This document shows, in pieces, positions 1 through 7,488 of a stretch of DNA of 43,550 nt; the first letter of the stretch is position 1, and each line of letters opens with the position of its first letter. Source of the DNA: Gemmatimonadota bacterium (GTDB taxonomy: Bacteria > Gemmatimonadota > Gemmatimonadetes > Gemmatimonadales > GWC2-71-9); NCBI GenBank assembly GCA_003220985.1, contig QHTY01000150.1, forward strand, positions 1 through 43,550, in the 5' to 3' direction. Position numbers and translations under genes: made by a program. Under the pieces are notes generated by a model. It had not been told where the DNA came from. It did not search any database and saw only the letters and a program-made list of their open reading frames with translations.

Positions 1-1
1 G

Positions 2-190
2 GGCGTCTGGTGGTCGGATCATTGGTCATTCTGGAAGGAAGGCTATCGGGCCATCATGATCACCGACACGGCGCCCTATCGGAATCCATTCTACCACACC
101 CCGCAGGACACGCCGGACAAGCTCGACTACGACCGCATGGCGCGGGTGGTGCATGGGCTGACGCACGTCGTGCGCGCGGTGGCGAATTGA
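2..190 (+). CDS. M28-family zinc aminopeptidase, C-terminal fragment
   Basis: The window opens inside this gene; the last 62 residues are visible in frame 2 and end at TGA 188-190. The segment reads SDHWSFWKEGYRAIMITDT, then RNPFYHTPQDTPDKLDYDRM. In M28 peptidases this is the conserved C-terminal block, and the His of the YHTPQDT motif is the last zinc ligand. Family members are usually secreted or periplasmic co-catalytic zinc aminopeptidases. The start, signal peptide and other metal ligands lie outside the window. It is convergent with the next gene, five bases away. The fragment is short but the motif is distinctive. Confidence 0.85.
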   Translation, partial: GVWWSDHWSFWKEGYRAIMITDTAPYRNPFYHTPQDTPDKLDYDRMARVVHGLTHVVRAVAN

Positions 191-195
191 TGTCG

Positions 196-1005
196 CTATC
201 TGGGCTGCATCCGGTGATGCCCCCACGGAACGCGTTCCGCCTCCGCCAATAGCGCCTCCGCCTTTCGCCGGATCCCCCGTCGCTTGAGCGGGCCCAGGGG
301 AAAAGCGGCGACGGCGATCATGCGCATCGCCCCGCTCCATGTGGGGAACGGCGTGCCGGTGCGCTCATCCATGGCGTAGTAGCCCGCCACTATCCAGTGC
401 GTGGTTTCGCGCACCATGGACCGTCGAAGCCGCTCTTCGATCGTGAGATTCACGTCACGGATCGTCGGATGGAGCCCGGGAAAATCACGGCCCAGCAGAT
501 ACCGAAACGCCCGAAGCAAGCGCGCGGGCGGATGCGCCATTGGCAGCTGCCACCTTGTTAGCTGTGGCGACGCTGGAAGCACGCTGCTCGACGAATCGTC
601 AACACTCAACTCGCGACCATCGGCAAACTCGCAGGTAATGGAGAGCGTGAGCGCGCCGCGGCCGCCGCTGAACGTGTTACTCAAGAGCGCGGCGTATTCA
701 CCGGTGGCGTCGTTGCTCAGCACCACGAGTCGCCGTTTCGGGCTTTCCCAAAACACATCCATCACGAGCTGGAATCCTTCCAGGCCGAGGGCTGTCACAG
801 ACTCCGCAATCGCATCGCGCCGCTCGAGCGGGGTCCAATCATCTGTCGCGTTGTAGGGCGAGAACTGCGGACGTGGTACCGGCGTCGCTCGGATGGCGAA
901 CAACATTCGCACATAGCTCGAGATCTGGATGAATACGAGAAGCCCAGCCAACGCCAGGGCAGGACCGACCAGGCGAGCGAGGTCGCTCGTGGAACTTAGC
1001 GCCAC
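196..1005 (-). CDS. Membrane-anchored protein, paralogue of the upstream gene
   Basis: I do not recognise a named family. The start is taken at GTG 1005, which overlaps the end of the preceding gene (stop 996-998) and gives 269 residues; a longer frame to 1092 would lie inside that gene. One N-terminal membrane helix (about residues 9-35) precedes a soluble domain. The soluble part matches the N-terminal half of the 996-2678 product: PRPQFSPYNAT against MPRFEPFDAT, GYYAMDERTG against GYYRLDEKTR, and a shared basic C-terminal helix before an RRKAEALLAE-type end. The two genes therefore look like a tandem duplication in one operon, translationally coupled. Function unknown. Confidence 0.75.
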   Translation of the reverse strand: MALSSTSDLARLVGPALALAGLLVFIQISSYVRMLFAIRATPVPRPQFSPYNATDDWTPLERRDAIAESVTALGLEGFQLVMDVFWESPKRRLVVLSNDATGEYAALLSNTFSGGRGALTLSITCEFADGRELSVDDSSSSVLPASPQLTRWQLPMAHPPARLLRAFRYLLGRDFPGLHPTIRDVNLTIEERLRRSMVRETTHWIVAGYYAMDERTGTPFPTWSGAMRMIAVAAFPLGPLKRRGIRRKAEALLAEAERVPWGHHRMQPR

Positions 1006-2678
1006 CGGCAGATAAAGATGCCGGAACGTCCGATGCGACGCTCCATTTCCGCGGTGTCCCCTCCAAAATCCTCGGCCAGTACGCGCGGGCACAGGGCAGT
1101 CACGCGCCGAGCGACGCCGCTCAGATCTGAGAGCTTGCCGCGAAACGCGCCGCGCACCCAGTCCGTGCCGGCGTTGCGGAGCTCGAACGGATACTCCGCG
1201 TTCAGCGCTCGCAGCCCGGAGAGGATGTCATCGGTCGTCCGCTCGTCGCGCTCTCCCTGCGTTCCAATGCGGCGAACGACCGCAGAGGGATCGATCGTGG
1301 GGACGAGCACCAGGCGCACGGAGCTCGTGTCGTTGCGGAAGTTTCGATCGAAGCGCGACAGAAAGAACGCCCGTGCAGCGAATTTGTCGGACGCCGCGCT
1401 GAGGTAGCGGTTTGCCCATCGCACCGGCACGCGAACGACGTAGACATCGTCGTGTCCCTCGAGCCGCGAGACCTCGTGCCCCGTAAGCTGCCCCAGCGTC
1501 GCGACGGCCCTGTCGAAATCCCCGGGAACGATCAGCGCCGGCAGCTGCCTCTGGTACTCGCGGTATCCCATCAGACTCACCAGCAACACGCCCATGCCCA
1601 GCAGGGGCAGCGCACCGCGATTCGCCGCGCTGCGGGCGCGCGCGATGGCCAGCGGATCGCCGCCAGCCTTCTGCGCGCGCGCGACCGCCGACCACCGAAC
1701 CCACAGCCACAGCCCAAGGGGACCGAGGACGAGCAAGACGGCCACTCCGGCCGTCGGACTGTGGGTCCAGCGGCTCACGAAGAACATCCCGGCGATGAGT
1801 AGCACGATCCCGCCCAAACCCAGAACAACGTCGAGCGGGCCCTCGCGCGGCGGCGCGTCGGCGCTCGCCGTGTCGGGTTGGGGCGTGACCGTCGTTACCG
1901 CCGCAACGGGTCGGGCGTCGGGGCCTTCCATTCCAATCTCAGCGAGCTCGCGTCGCGCACGACGCCGCATTGCGGCTTTGGCGAGCTGTTTGAACGGCGG
2001 CAGCATCTTCCAGACCATGAGAAACGCCCCGCGCAGCGTCGGCCGCCACCGCCGCGTCTTCTCGTCCAGGCGGTAGTAACCCGCCTCCATCTGCCCGCGA
2101 TATTCCGCATCCATGACTTCCGCGAGAAAACGGGCGGGATCCGTGGCGACATCGCGCTGGCGCAGCGTACTCGAGCCGAACCGCCGCCGCAGCAGAATCT
2201 GGAAAACCTTGTGCAGGCGGAGTGGGTCGCGGACCTGGGGGAATCGATAGACCTCGTGACCGGGGCGTGGCGCGAAGATGGGAACCGTCACGGAGTTGCT
2301 GACGTCGAAGATGCGTCCGTCCGGAAGCTCCGCCGTGAACTCCACCATCGGCAATGCCGTGCCCGTTTTCGCGGAATAGACCATCGCGATCGTCGCCGTC
2401 TCGCCGTCGGGATGCTGCAGCATCGCGACGCGAGTCACCATGTTGAAGGATCCGGCTCTCACGCGCACCAAGTCAGCGACCTGCCGGAACCGATCGCCCT
2501 CGAGACCCGCGACGTTGTCGCGAAGAAATCCCGCGACCTCGGTAGGTGCAGGATGGCGAGTCGCATCGAAGGGCTCGAACCGCGGCATGGAATCGTCGCC
2601 TAGGAGCAACCAGGTGACGAGCGGCAGGACGACGAGGAAGAATCCGACCAGGAAGAGAGCAGCGACCAGGGTGCTCAT
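996..2678 (-). CDS. Multi-TM protein with paralogous N-terminal domain and extra C-terminal domain
   Basis: 560 residues from ATG 2678. An N-terminal membrane helix (about 5-27) is followed by a soluble domain (about 30-250) shared with the next gene. Then come a linker, two hydrophobic helices (about 285-330), a third (about 355-375), and a C-terminal soluble domain of about 180 residues. The C-terminal end (CPRVLAEDFGGDTAEMERRI, then GIFICRWR) resembles the end of DUF4253-type proteins, where a CPDIV...LA pattern precedes a terminal WWD; this resemblance is from memory and tentative. Overlap with the downstream gene indicates co-translation. No catalytic residues are evident. Confidence 0.75.
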   Translation of the reverse strand: MSTLVAALFLVGFFLVVLPLVTWLLLGDDSMPRFEPFDATRHPAPTEVAGFLRDNVAGLEGDRFRQVADLVRVRAGSFNMVTRVAMLQHPDGETATIAMVYSAKTGTALPMVEFTAELPDGRIFDVSNSVTVPIFAPRPGHEVYRFPQVRDPLRLHKVFQILLRRRFGSSTLRQRDVATDPARFLAEVMDAEYRGQMEAGYYRLDEKTRRWRPTLRGAFLMVWKMLPPFKQLAKAAMRRRARRELAEIGMEGPDARPVAAVTTVTPQPDTASADAPPREGPLDVVLGLGGIVLLIAGMFFVSRWTHSPTAGVAVLLVLGPLGLWLWVRWSAVARAQKAGGDPLAIARARSAANRGALPLLGMGVLLVSLMGYREYQRQLPALIVPGDFDRAVATLGQLTGHEVSRLEGHDDVYVVRVPVRWANRYLSAASDKFAARAFFLSRFDRNFRNDTSSVRLVLVPTIDPSAVVRRIGTQGERDERTTDDILSGLRALNAEYPFELRNAGTDWVRGAFRGKLSDLSGVARRVTALCPRVLAEDFGGDTAEMERRIGRSGIFICRWR

Positions 2679-2693
2679 ACACCAAAATAGGAT

Positions 2694-3359
2694 TTAGCCA
2701 GGGAGCCGTGCAAACGCGCGCACGGGAAAGCTTCCCATCCCCTTCACCCGCGGCGGCACCGCGTAGAAGTGAAAACCGGCGTCCGGCAGCGCGCCGAGGT
2801 TGGCCATGTGCTCGACGATCGCCACGCCTGCCCCTAACAGGGCCGTGTGCGCCGGCCGGCTGCCGTCCTTGTCGTCGTCGATATTGAGCGAATCGATCCC
2901 CACGAGCGCCGCTCTCGCCGTGACGAGATACTCGGCCGCTTCGCGGGTCAAGAATGGATGTTGGCCGCCGGAGTAGGTATCGGTGCGCCAATGCGCATCC
3001 CAGCCCGTGTGGACGAGAACGGCTTTCCCTGTGACATCGAAAGTACTGAAGCGTGAAGCATCGATGGCGCGGCCGCGCTCACCCGTTACCCGCACGACGA
3101 CGCCGGGCAGATCGGCGACCATGTCGAGCGCGTATCCGGCGACGTCGCGACCATCCTCATACCGATGAAACGGAGCGTCGATGTACGTGCCCGTGTTGGC
3201 GAGCAGCTCGATCCTGCCTATCTGGAAGGTCGTGCCCGCCCCGTACCGCGCCTTCGAGGCATCGCGGCTGAGCCAGTCGCTGATCACCGGCGCGGGGAGG
3301 CCCCGATAGGTGACCATCCCATCCTCGATCTCATGACTGAGATCGATCAGCCGGGCCAT
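2694..3359 (-). CDS. Cyclase-family (kynurenine formamidase-like) metal hydrolase
   Basis: 221 residues from ATG 3359. It begins RLIDLSHEIEDGMVTYRGLP, typical of the cyclase family (PF04199), whose members hydrolyse amide or lactam bonds of small molecules using a divalent metal. The metal motif, usually HxGTHxDxPxH, appears here as NTGTYIDAPFH (about residues 55-65), so two of its histidines are replaced. Some family branches have this variant. GIDSLNIDDD, then a C-terminal His-containing block (FHFYAVPPRVKG), fit the fold. The start overlaps the end of the TetR gene by 13 bases, so regulator and enzyme form one operon and the enzyme is the likely regulated product. Substrate unknown. Confidence 0.88.
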   Translation of the reverse strand: MARLIDLSHEIEDGMVTYRGLPAPVISDWLSRDASKARYGAGTTFQIGRIELLANTGTYIDAPFHRYEDGRDVAGYALDMVADLPGVVVRVTGERGRAIDASRFSTFDVTGKAVLVHTGWDAHWRTDTYSGGQHPFLTREAAEYLVTARAALVGIDSLNIDDDKDGSRPAHTALLGAGVAIVEHMANLGALPDAGFHFYAVPPRVKGMGSFPVRAFARLPG

Positions 3360-3739
3360 ATCCGCGCGAGCGCCTTGAGCAGCTGCCCGTCGGCCGTCGA
3401 CCCGTCAGGAGCCTCAGAAAGAACAATGGCCAAGCGACGCCGCAGGAGTGGATCGCGCGTCGCCTGCGCCGCGAACTGCACGGTGAGTGGAATGAACCAC
3501 TGGGCTTGCCGCGCGCCTGACCCGGCTCGCGCAACGGCAGCATATTGCTCGAAGAGCGCCAAGAGAAAGGCGCCCTTGGACGGGAAATGCCGGTAGATGG
3601 CGCCCTTCGTGAAGCCGGCAGCGAGGGCCACCTCGTCCAGCGTCACGATCTCGAAGCCCCGCTCGGCGAACAGCTCGAGCCCGGCGGCGACGAGGAGCGC
3701 GCGGGTTTCGGCTTTGCGGCGCTGGTGAATGATTCCCAC
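3347..3739 (-). CDS. Short TetR-family transcriptional regulator
   Basis: 130 residues from GTG 3739; a stop lies in frame just upstream, so no longer version is possible. Residues 8-55 form the TetR helix-turn-helix (AGLELFAERGFEIVTLDEVA, then GFTKGAIYRHFPSKGAFLLAL). TetR proteins normally run to about 190-210 residues. Here the ligand-binding half is only about 75 residues long and ends at the overlap with the cyclase gene, so it is either a genuinely short form or a C-terminally truncated one. A palindrome sits one base upstream of the start codon, and the only reasonable promoter overlaps it. This suggests autorepression and a leaderless or nearly leaderless mRNA. Confidence 0.88.
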   Translation of the reverse strand: MGIIHQRRKAETRALLVAAGLELFAERGFEIVTLDEVALAAGFTKGAIYRHFPSKGAFLLALFEQYAAVARAGSGARQAQWFIPLTVQFAAQATRDPLLRRRLAIVLSEAPDGSTADGQLLKALARIWPG

Positions 3740-3740
3740 G

Positions 3741-3755
3741 AGTATCTAGGATACT
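3741..3755. promoter_or_regulatory. TetR-type operator palindrome 1
   Basis: AGTATC-TAG-GATACT, a perfect inverted repeat with a 3-base centre, placed immediately upstream of the tetR start codon. Its core GTATC-TNG-GATAC recurs at 3807-3819. Confidence 0.7.
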
Positions 3756-3775
3756 GATCGGGACCGATGTTGCAA
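3748..3775 (-). promoter_or_regulatory. Candidate promoter of the tetR-cyclase operon
   Basis: Read on the minus strand: TTGCAA (3775-3770), a 16-base spacer, then TATCCT (3753-3748). The -10 lies inside the 3741-3755 palindrome, so bound repressor would block it. Transcription would start within a few bases of the GTG. Inferred from consensus only. Confidence 0.4.
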
Positions 3776-3804
3776 GTCATCGCAGAGCTATTCTAGATAC
3801 CTAT

Positions 3805-3821
3805 AAGTATCTTGGATACTT
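3805..3821. promoter_or_regulatory. TetR-type operator palindrome 2
   Basis: AAGTATC-TTG-GATACTT, perfect 7-base arms, same core as the 3741-3755 site. Centres are 65 bp apart. A further half-site GATAC lies at 3796-3800. The site is just upstream of the -35 of the ferredoxin promoter, so the ferredoxin gene may share the regulator. Confidence 0.7.
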
Positions 3822-3830
3822 GGAAGTCCC

Positions 3831-3858
3831 TTGACTGAGCTAACTCGCAGTCTAGGTT
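3831..3858 (+). promoter_or_regulatory. Candidate promoter of the ferredoxin gene
   Basis: TTGACT (3831-3836), 16-base spacer, TAGGTT (3853-3858). It is ten bases downstream of operator palindrome 2. Consensus-based only. Confidence 0.4.
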
Positions 3859-3907
3859 TGCAATTCGCCGCCGACGATTGCCCGCCATTTCGCACTCAGG
3901 AGAAGGA

Positions 3908-4180
3908 ATGTCGTACGTCATCGCCGAGCCCTGCATCAACGTCAAGGATCGATCGTGCGTGGACGTTTGCCCCGTGGATTGCATCTACGAAGGGCCGGAC
4001 ATGCTGTACATCCATCCGGACGAGTGCATCGACTGCGGTGCCTGCGAGCCCGAGTGCCCCGTGACGGCAATCTTCCCGGAAGAGGATGTCCCACCTCAGT
4101 GGAAGGACTACATCGCCAAGAATCGCGATGTCTTCCAGGGCGAGAACCCGCCTGGCAAGCCGCAGCGCAAGGGCTCCTAA
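3908..4180 (+). CDS. fdxA: 7Fe (3Fe-4S/4Fe-4S) ferredoxin, FdxA type
   Basis: 90 residues from ATG 3908, chosen because AGGAGAAGGA lies directly upstream and the protein then begins MSYVIAEPCINVKD as in FdxA-type ferredoxins. Two cysteine clusters are seen: C9, C17, C21 with a further Cys at 25 (CINVKDRSCVDVCPVDC), and CIDCGACEPECP (about 39-50). These bind one 3Fe-4S and one 4Fe-4S cluster in this family. The C-terminal tail (WKDYIAKNRDVF) is also typical. It acts as a cytoplasmic electron carrier. Its partner cannot be told from the context. It is convergent with the hydrolase gene, one base away. Confidence 0.92.
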   Translation: MSYVIAEPCINVKDRSCVDVCPVDCIYEGPDMLYIHPDECIDCGACEPECPVTAIFPEEDVPPQWKDYIAKNRDVFQGENPPGKPQRKGS

Positions 4181-4181
4181 T

Positions 4182-4925
4182 TCAGAGTTGAGCCAGGAAG
4201 GCGTTCAAGGCGTCGTTTACCGCCTGTGGTTGCTCCAGCGGGGACAGGTGACCTGACTCCGGAATAAGGACGAATTGCGCGATAGGGATGGCCCGGGCCA
4301 TCTCCTGCATTCCCGCCGCCGGTGCGATCTGATCGTCGTCACCGGCGATGACCAGTACCGGGACGCGAATGGTGCCCAGCAGCGGCGTTGAGTCGGGGCG
4401 ATCCCGTAACGCCCGCAACGCGCCGACCACGCCCGCCAGCGGCTGCCGCAGGATCATCTCTCTCACTTCATTCACTACGTCCGGCCGGCGCTCATAGGTC
4501 GCACGCGCCACGACCTTGGGAACGAGCTCCGCGGCGACGCCGCGTACGCCGGCCGCCTGCGCCCGCGTGGCCATCGCATCCCGTCCGCGTTTGCCTTCGG
4601 CCGTGTCGGCGGCCGCCTTGGTATTGGAGAGTATCGCCGCGTGAACGCGCTGGCGAAAACGTCGCAGCAACTCGAAGACGATGTAGCCGCCCATCGATAA
4701 GCCACACACAACCGCCTGATCGGCTCCGGCGTCATCGAGCTGACGGATCACATCGTCCGCGTACGCGGCCATCGAGAATTCGTCGCCCGGTGCCGACACA
4801 TTCGTGCCGGCACCGCGCAGATCGGGTGCGAGGCATTGCCAACCGACCAACGCCGCGAGTTGATGTCGCCACAACAGATGATCGAACGGAAATCCGTGGA
4901 TCAGTAGGACGGGAACGTGTGCCAG
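4182..4925 (-). CDS. Alpha/beta-fold hydrolase
   Basis: About 247 residues. The protein is clear from VPVLLIHGFPFDHLLWRHQL onward: oxyanion-hole HGFPFD, nucleophile elbow GLSMGG (Ser about residue 90), acid region GDDDQIAP and catalytic His in ESGHLSPLEQP. Members hydrolyse esters, lactones or related small molecules in the cytoplasm. The start is uncertain: no ATG, GTG or TTG occurs in frame near the natural N-terminus. CTG 4925 is preceded by GAGGGA at good spacing and is used here; it overlaps the end of the upstream gene by 25 bases. Substrate unknown. Confidence 0.8.
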   Translation of the reverse strand: MAHVPVLLIHGFPFDHLLWRHQLAALVGWQCLAPDLRGAGTNVSAPGDEFSMAAYADDVIRQLDDAGADQAVVCGLSMGGYIVFELLRRFRQRVHAAILSNTKAAADTAEGKRGRDAMATRAQAAGVRGVAAELVPKVVARATYERRPDVVNEVREMILRQPLAGVVGALRALRDRPDSTPLLGTIRVPVLVIAGDDDQIAPAAGMQEMARAIPIAQFVLIPESGHLSPLEQPQAVNDALNAFLAQL

Positions 4926-5848
4926 AAAATCCCTCGTCTGATGTCGGTCGATTGCAAGAAAAGGCTGAACGCCTTTGCACCGTACGTCGGATCCAGCCGC
5001 AGACCATGCTCGGCGGCCAACGCCCTGGCTCGTTCGCCTTCGGGAGTGGGATGCCCGTACCCAGGTCCCATCGCGTCCACGACCCGCACACCGAGCGACA
5101 CGCGCGGCGCGTCGAATCCGACACCGGCACGGCCCAGCAGCGTCGCCGCGCGTCGGGCGAGGCGTAATGTGCGCCATCGGTTGGCGACGATGCGTGGCGC
5201 GACGCGCACGGCGACCACCTGCGTCCGCCATCCCAGCCAGGCGAGACCGAGGGCAATCCCGGCGGCGGTTCCGCCCGTGCCGAGCGGCACGACGATGGCA
5301 TCCGGGGGGGCATCGAGTTGCAGTCCCAGTTCGAGCGCCGCGAGAAAATGTCCGATCACGGCGCGCGGCTCCGCGCCACCACCGGGGATCCAGCGCGGTG
5401 TGCGAGGACCAAGACGCCGAGCGGCGCGCCACGCGCGCACCAGGGCCCACGGCAGTGTCAGCGGGCTCGTGGCACAGACCACGACATCCGCGGCCACCCG
5501 TGTCGCGGCCGCAACGCGTCGACTGATATCTGTCTCGGGCTGATCAAAGAGCGCGACCGCGGTGCGATGGCCCTGTGCCCGCGCGAACCGCGCGGTCGTC
5601 AGGCAGTGACTCGAGCCCGTGCCACCGACGGTGACGAACACCGATCCCGCCGGCATGCCGGCAAACAGAAACTCGAGACCACGGACCTTATTTCCTCCCG
5701 CGTGATCTTCTCGCTTGAGCCACAAGGCGTCGAGCCCCACGGCATGCGCGAGACTCGGGTGCGCCTCGAGCGGTGTCGGCCAGTCGCCGAGACTGCACGG
5801 GGCGTATGCCCTACGTATCTTTGTGGCCAACACTGCGGAGCGATCCAT
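4901..5848 (-). CDS. PLP-dependent D-cysteine desulfhydrase / ACC deaminase-like enzyme
   Basis: 315 residues from ATG 5848; GTG 5860 is an alternative four codons upstream. The sequence fits fold-type II PLP enzymes of the ACC deaminase/D-cysteine desulfhydrase group. WPTPLEAHP is near the N-terminus, LKREDHAGGNKVRGLEFL holds the PLP lysine, VTVGGTGSSHCLTTA is the substrate loop, and VPLGTGGTAAGIALG is the phosphate-binding loop. The C-terminus has DPTYGAKAF. Expected chemistry is deamination or desulfhydration of a small amino acid; substrate cannot be read from sequence. Its start codon shares the CATG of the divergent 58-residue gene, so no intergenic promoter exists. Confidence 0.85.
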   Translation of the reverse strand: MDRSAVLATKIRRAYAPCSLGDWPTPLEAHPSLAHAVGLDALWLKREDHAGGNKVRGLEFLFAGMPAGSVFVTVGGTGSSHCLTTARFARAQGHRTAVALFDQPETDISRRVAAATRVAADVVVCATSPLTLPWALVRAWRAARRLGPRTPRWIPGGGAEPRAVIGHFLAALELGLQLDAPPDAIVVPLGTGGTAAGIALGLAWLGWRTQVVAVRVAPRIVANRWRTLRLARRAATLLGRAGVGFDAPRVSLGVRVVDAMGPGYGHPTPEGERARALAAEHGLRLDPTYGAKAFSLFLQSTDIRRGIFWHTFPSY

Positions 5849-6023
5849 GCGAGTAGCCACCGATTATATCCGTCATGCAGCGCGAGCCGCCCACAAATAC
5901 GCGGGCGATCCGATCGGCGGAGCCTCCCACCCTCAGGCTCCTGATCCCGAATTCTACAGGACGCTAGCCAAGGCGCTGGAGGAAATTGCCGCCGGCATGG
6001 AGGCGCTCGGGAAGGAGGAGTGA
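5847..6023 (+). CDS. Small hypothetical protein (58 aa)
   Basis: Starts at ATG 5847 with GGAG seven bases upstream and ends TGA 6023, overlapping the GTG of rnd. The protein is short, soluble and predicted mostly helical (YIRHAARAAHKYAGDP, then FYRTLAKALEEIAAGMEALG). No signal peptide or membrane segment. I do not recognise a family. Good ribosome binding site and coupling to rnd argue it is expressed. It overlaps the divergent deaminase start by two bases, so its promoter must lie inside that gene. Confidence 0.65.
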   Translation: MRVATDYIRHAARAAHKYAGDPIGGASHPQAPDPEFYRTLAKALEEIAAGMEALGKEE

Positions 6024-7153
6024 GCGCTCCGCTCTACATCGACACGGCGCCCGAGTTGGCGGCGTTCGTCACCGCCGCGAGACGCGAGCACCGGGTCGGC
6101 GTCGATACCGAAGCGGCCAGCTTCCATCGCTACCGCGACCGCATCTACCTCCTCCAGGTCTCGAGTCCAACCCAGACGGCGGTCATCGATCCCGTGGCCA
6201 TCGCCGCGCCGGGTCTCGAGCCGTTCGGCGGCTTACTGGCTGATCCACAAGTCGAAAAAACCTTCCACGACGCCGATTACGATCTGCGCGTGCTCGACCG
6301 CGACTATGGCTTTCGCGCCGTCCGGCTATTCGACACGCGCATCGCGGCGCAGCTCGCGGGCGAGCCCGCCATCGGCCTGGCGGCGCTGCTCGAGAAGTAC
6401 ATCGACGTAAAGCTCGATAAGGAACATCAGAAGGCGGACTGGTCGCTTCGCCCCCTGACCCCGTCGATGCTCGCGTATGCCGCCGCCGACACGCGGTTCC
6501 TGCTCGGGTTGCGCGACGCGCTCGAACAGCGCCTCACGACGTTGAACCGCCTATCCTGGGCGATGGAAGAGTTCAAACAGCTCGAGTCCTTGCGCTGGAG
6601 CGGACCGGGTGGAGAAGAGGAGACGTATCTGAGGCTCAAGGGCGCGAAAGGACTGTCGCCACGGAGCCTGGCGGCGCTACGACTGCTGCATCGCTGGCGC
6701 GATACTGTCGCTGAACGCGAAGACCGCGCACCGTTCCGGATCATCGGCAACGATGCCCTCCTGGCCGTCAGCCGTGCGCTTCCGGCGTCGCGCACCGACC
6801 TTGGCCACATCCGCGATTTGCCCAGCTCCCTCGCGCGGCGTCACGGAGAGGCGCTGCTCGACGCGGTGCAGCGGGCCAAAGCGCTGCCCGAAACCGATCT
6901 CCCGCGGCTCGAGCGCCGCCCCCGCGTTCACAAGGATCCTGGCTTCGATGCGCGGCTGGAGCGGGTCAAGGCGGTGCGTAACCGGATCGCGACCGAGCTG
7001 GGACTCGACCCAGGCATCGTGAGCGGACGGACGACGTTGGAGGCGGTGGTGCGCGCGCGTCCCGCGAACCGGACGGCGCTCGAACAGGTCGGTGAGATTC
7101 GGCGCTGGCAGATCGATGTGCTGGGCGACGCGCTCCTCGAAGCCGTGCGCTAG
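6020..7153 (+). CDS. rnd: Ribonuclease D
   Basis: 377 residues from GTG 6020, which overlaps the stop of the small upstream gene. It has a DEDDy 3'-5' exonuclease domain (about 1-170): VDTEAAS (motif I), FHDADYDLRVLDRDYG (motif II) and YAAADTRFLLGL (motif III with Tyr). One HRDC domain follows near 200-280, and a second HRDC-like C-terminal region (VRNRIATELGLDPGIV, about 317-370). Length fits the E. coli enzyme (375 aa). It trims 3' ends of tRNA precursors and other structured RNAs in the cytoplasm. AAGGAGG ends only one base before the GTG, unusually tight, but no other start codon is available nearby. Confidence 0.93.
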   Translation: MSAPLYIDTAPELAAFVTAARREHRVGVDTEAASFHRYRDRIYLLQVSSPTQTAVIDPVAIAAPGLEPFGGLLADPQVEKTFHDADYDLRVLDRDYGFRAVRLFDTRIAAQLAGEPAIGLAALLEKYIDVKLDKEHQKADWSLRPLTPSMLAYAAADTRFLLGLRDALEQRLTTLNRLSWAMEEFKQLESLRWSGPGGEEETYLRLKGAKGLSPRSLAALRLLHRWRDTVAEREDRAPFRIIGNDALLAVSRALPASRTDLGHIRDLPSSLARRHGEALLDAVQRAKALPETDLPRLERRPRVHKDPGFDARLERVKAVRNRIATELGLDPGIVSGRTTLEAVVRARPANRTALEQVGEIRRWQIDVLGDALLEAVR

Positions 7154-7464
7154 AACCCCATCATCGCACGGATCTTCGGATCGATGCGATCCGGCGTCCA
7201 GTACGGTTCCCAGACGATATCGATGTCAACATCCTTCACGCCGTCAATGGCGCGAACGACCTTATAAATGTCGTTCGTAATCATCGGGCCGGCGGGACAT
7301 CCGGGCGATGTCAGCGTCATGCTAATGCGGACCAGCCCCCCCCCGTCGTCCACTTCCACGTCATAGACCAGGCCGAGATCGATGATGTTCATATCGAGCT
7401 CGGGGTCTTTCACCTGACGCAGCGCCTGGCGGATCGTCTCGGCACTCAGGACTACAGTGGTCAC
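7150..7464 (-). CDS. MIP18/DUF59-family Fe-S assembly protein (SufT/PaaD-like)
   Basis: 104 residues from GTG 7464, with AAGGAG about eight bases upstream. Hallmarks of the family: IRQALRQVKDPELDMNIIDL, GLVYDVEV, and the conserved cysteine in LTSPGCPAGPMI (about residue 56). These proteins help Fe-S cluster maturation of target enzymes, or appear in phenylacetate-oxygenase clusters; no paa genes are nearby, so a general Fe-S role is more likely. It overlaps the convergent rnd by four bases. Confidence 0.9.
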   Translation of the reverse strand: MTTVVLSAETIRQALRQVKDPELDMNIIDLGLVYDVEVDDGGGLVRISMTLTSPGCPAGPMITNDIYKVVRAIDGVKDVDIDIVWEPYWTPDRIDPKIRAMMGF

Positions 7465-7488
7465 AGCATTATCTCCTTAGTGGCGAAC

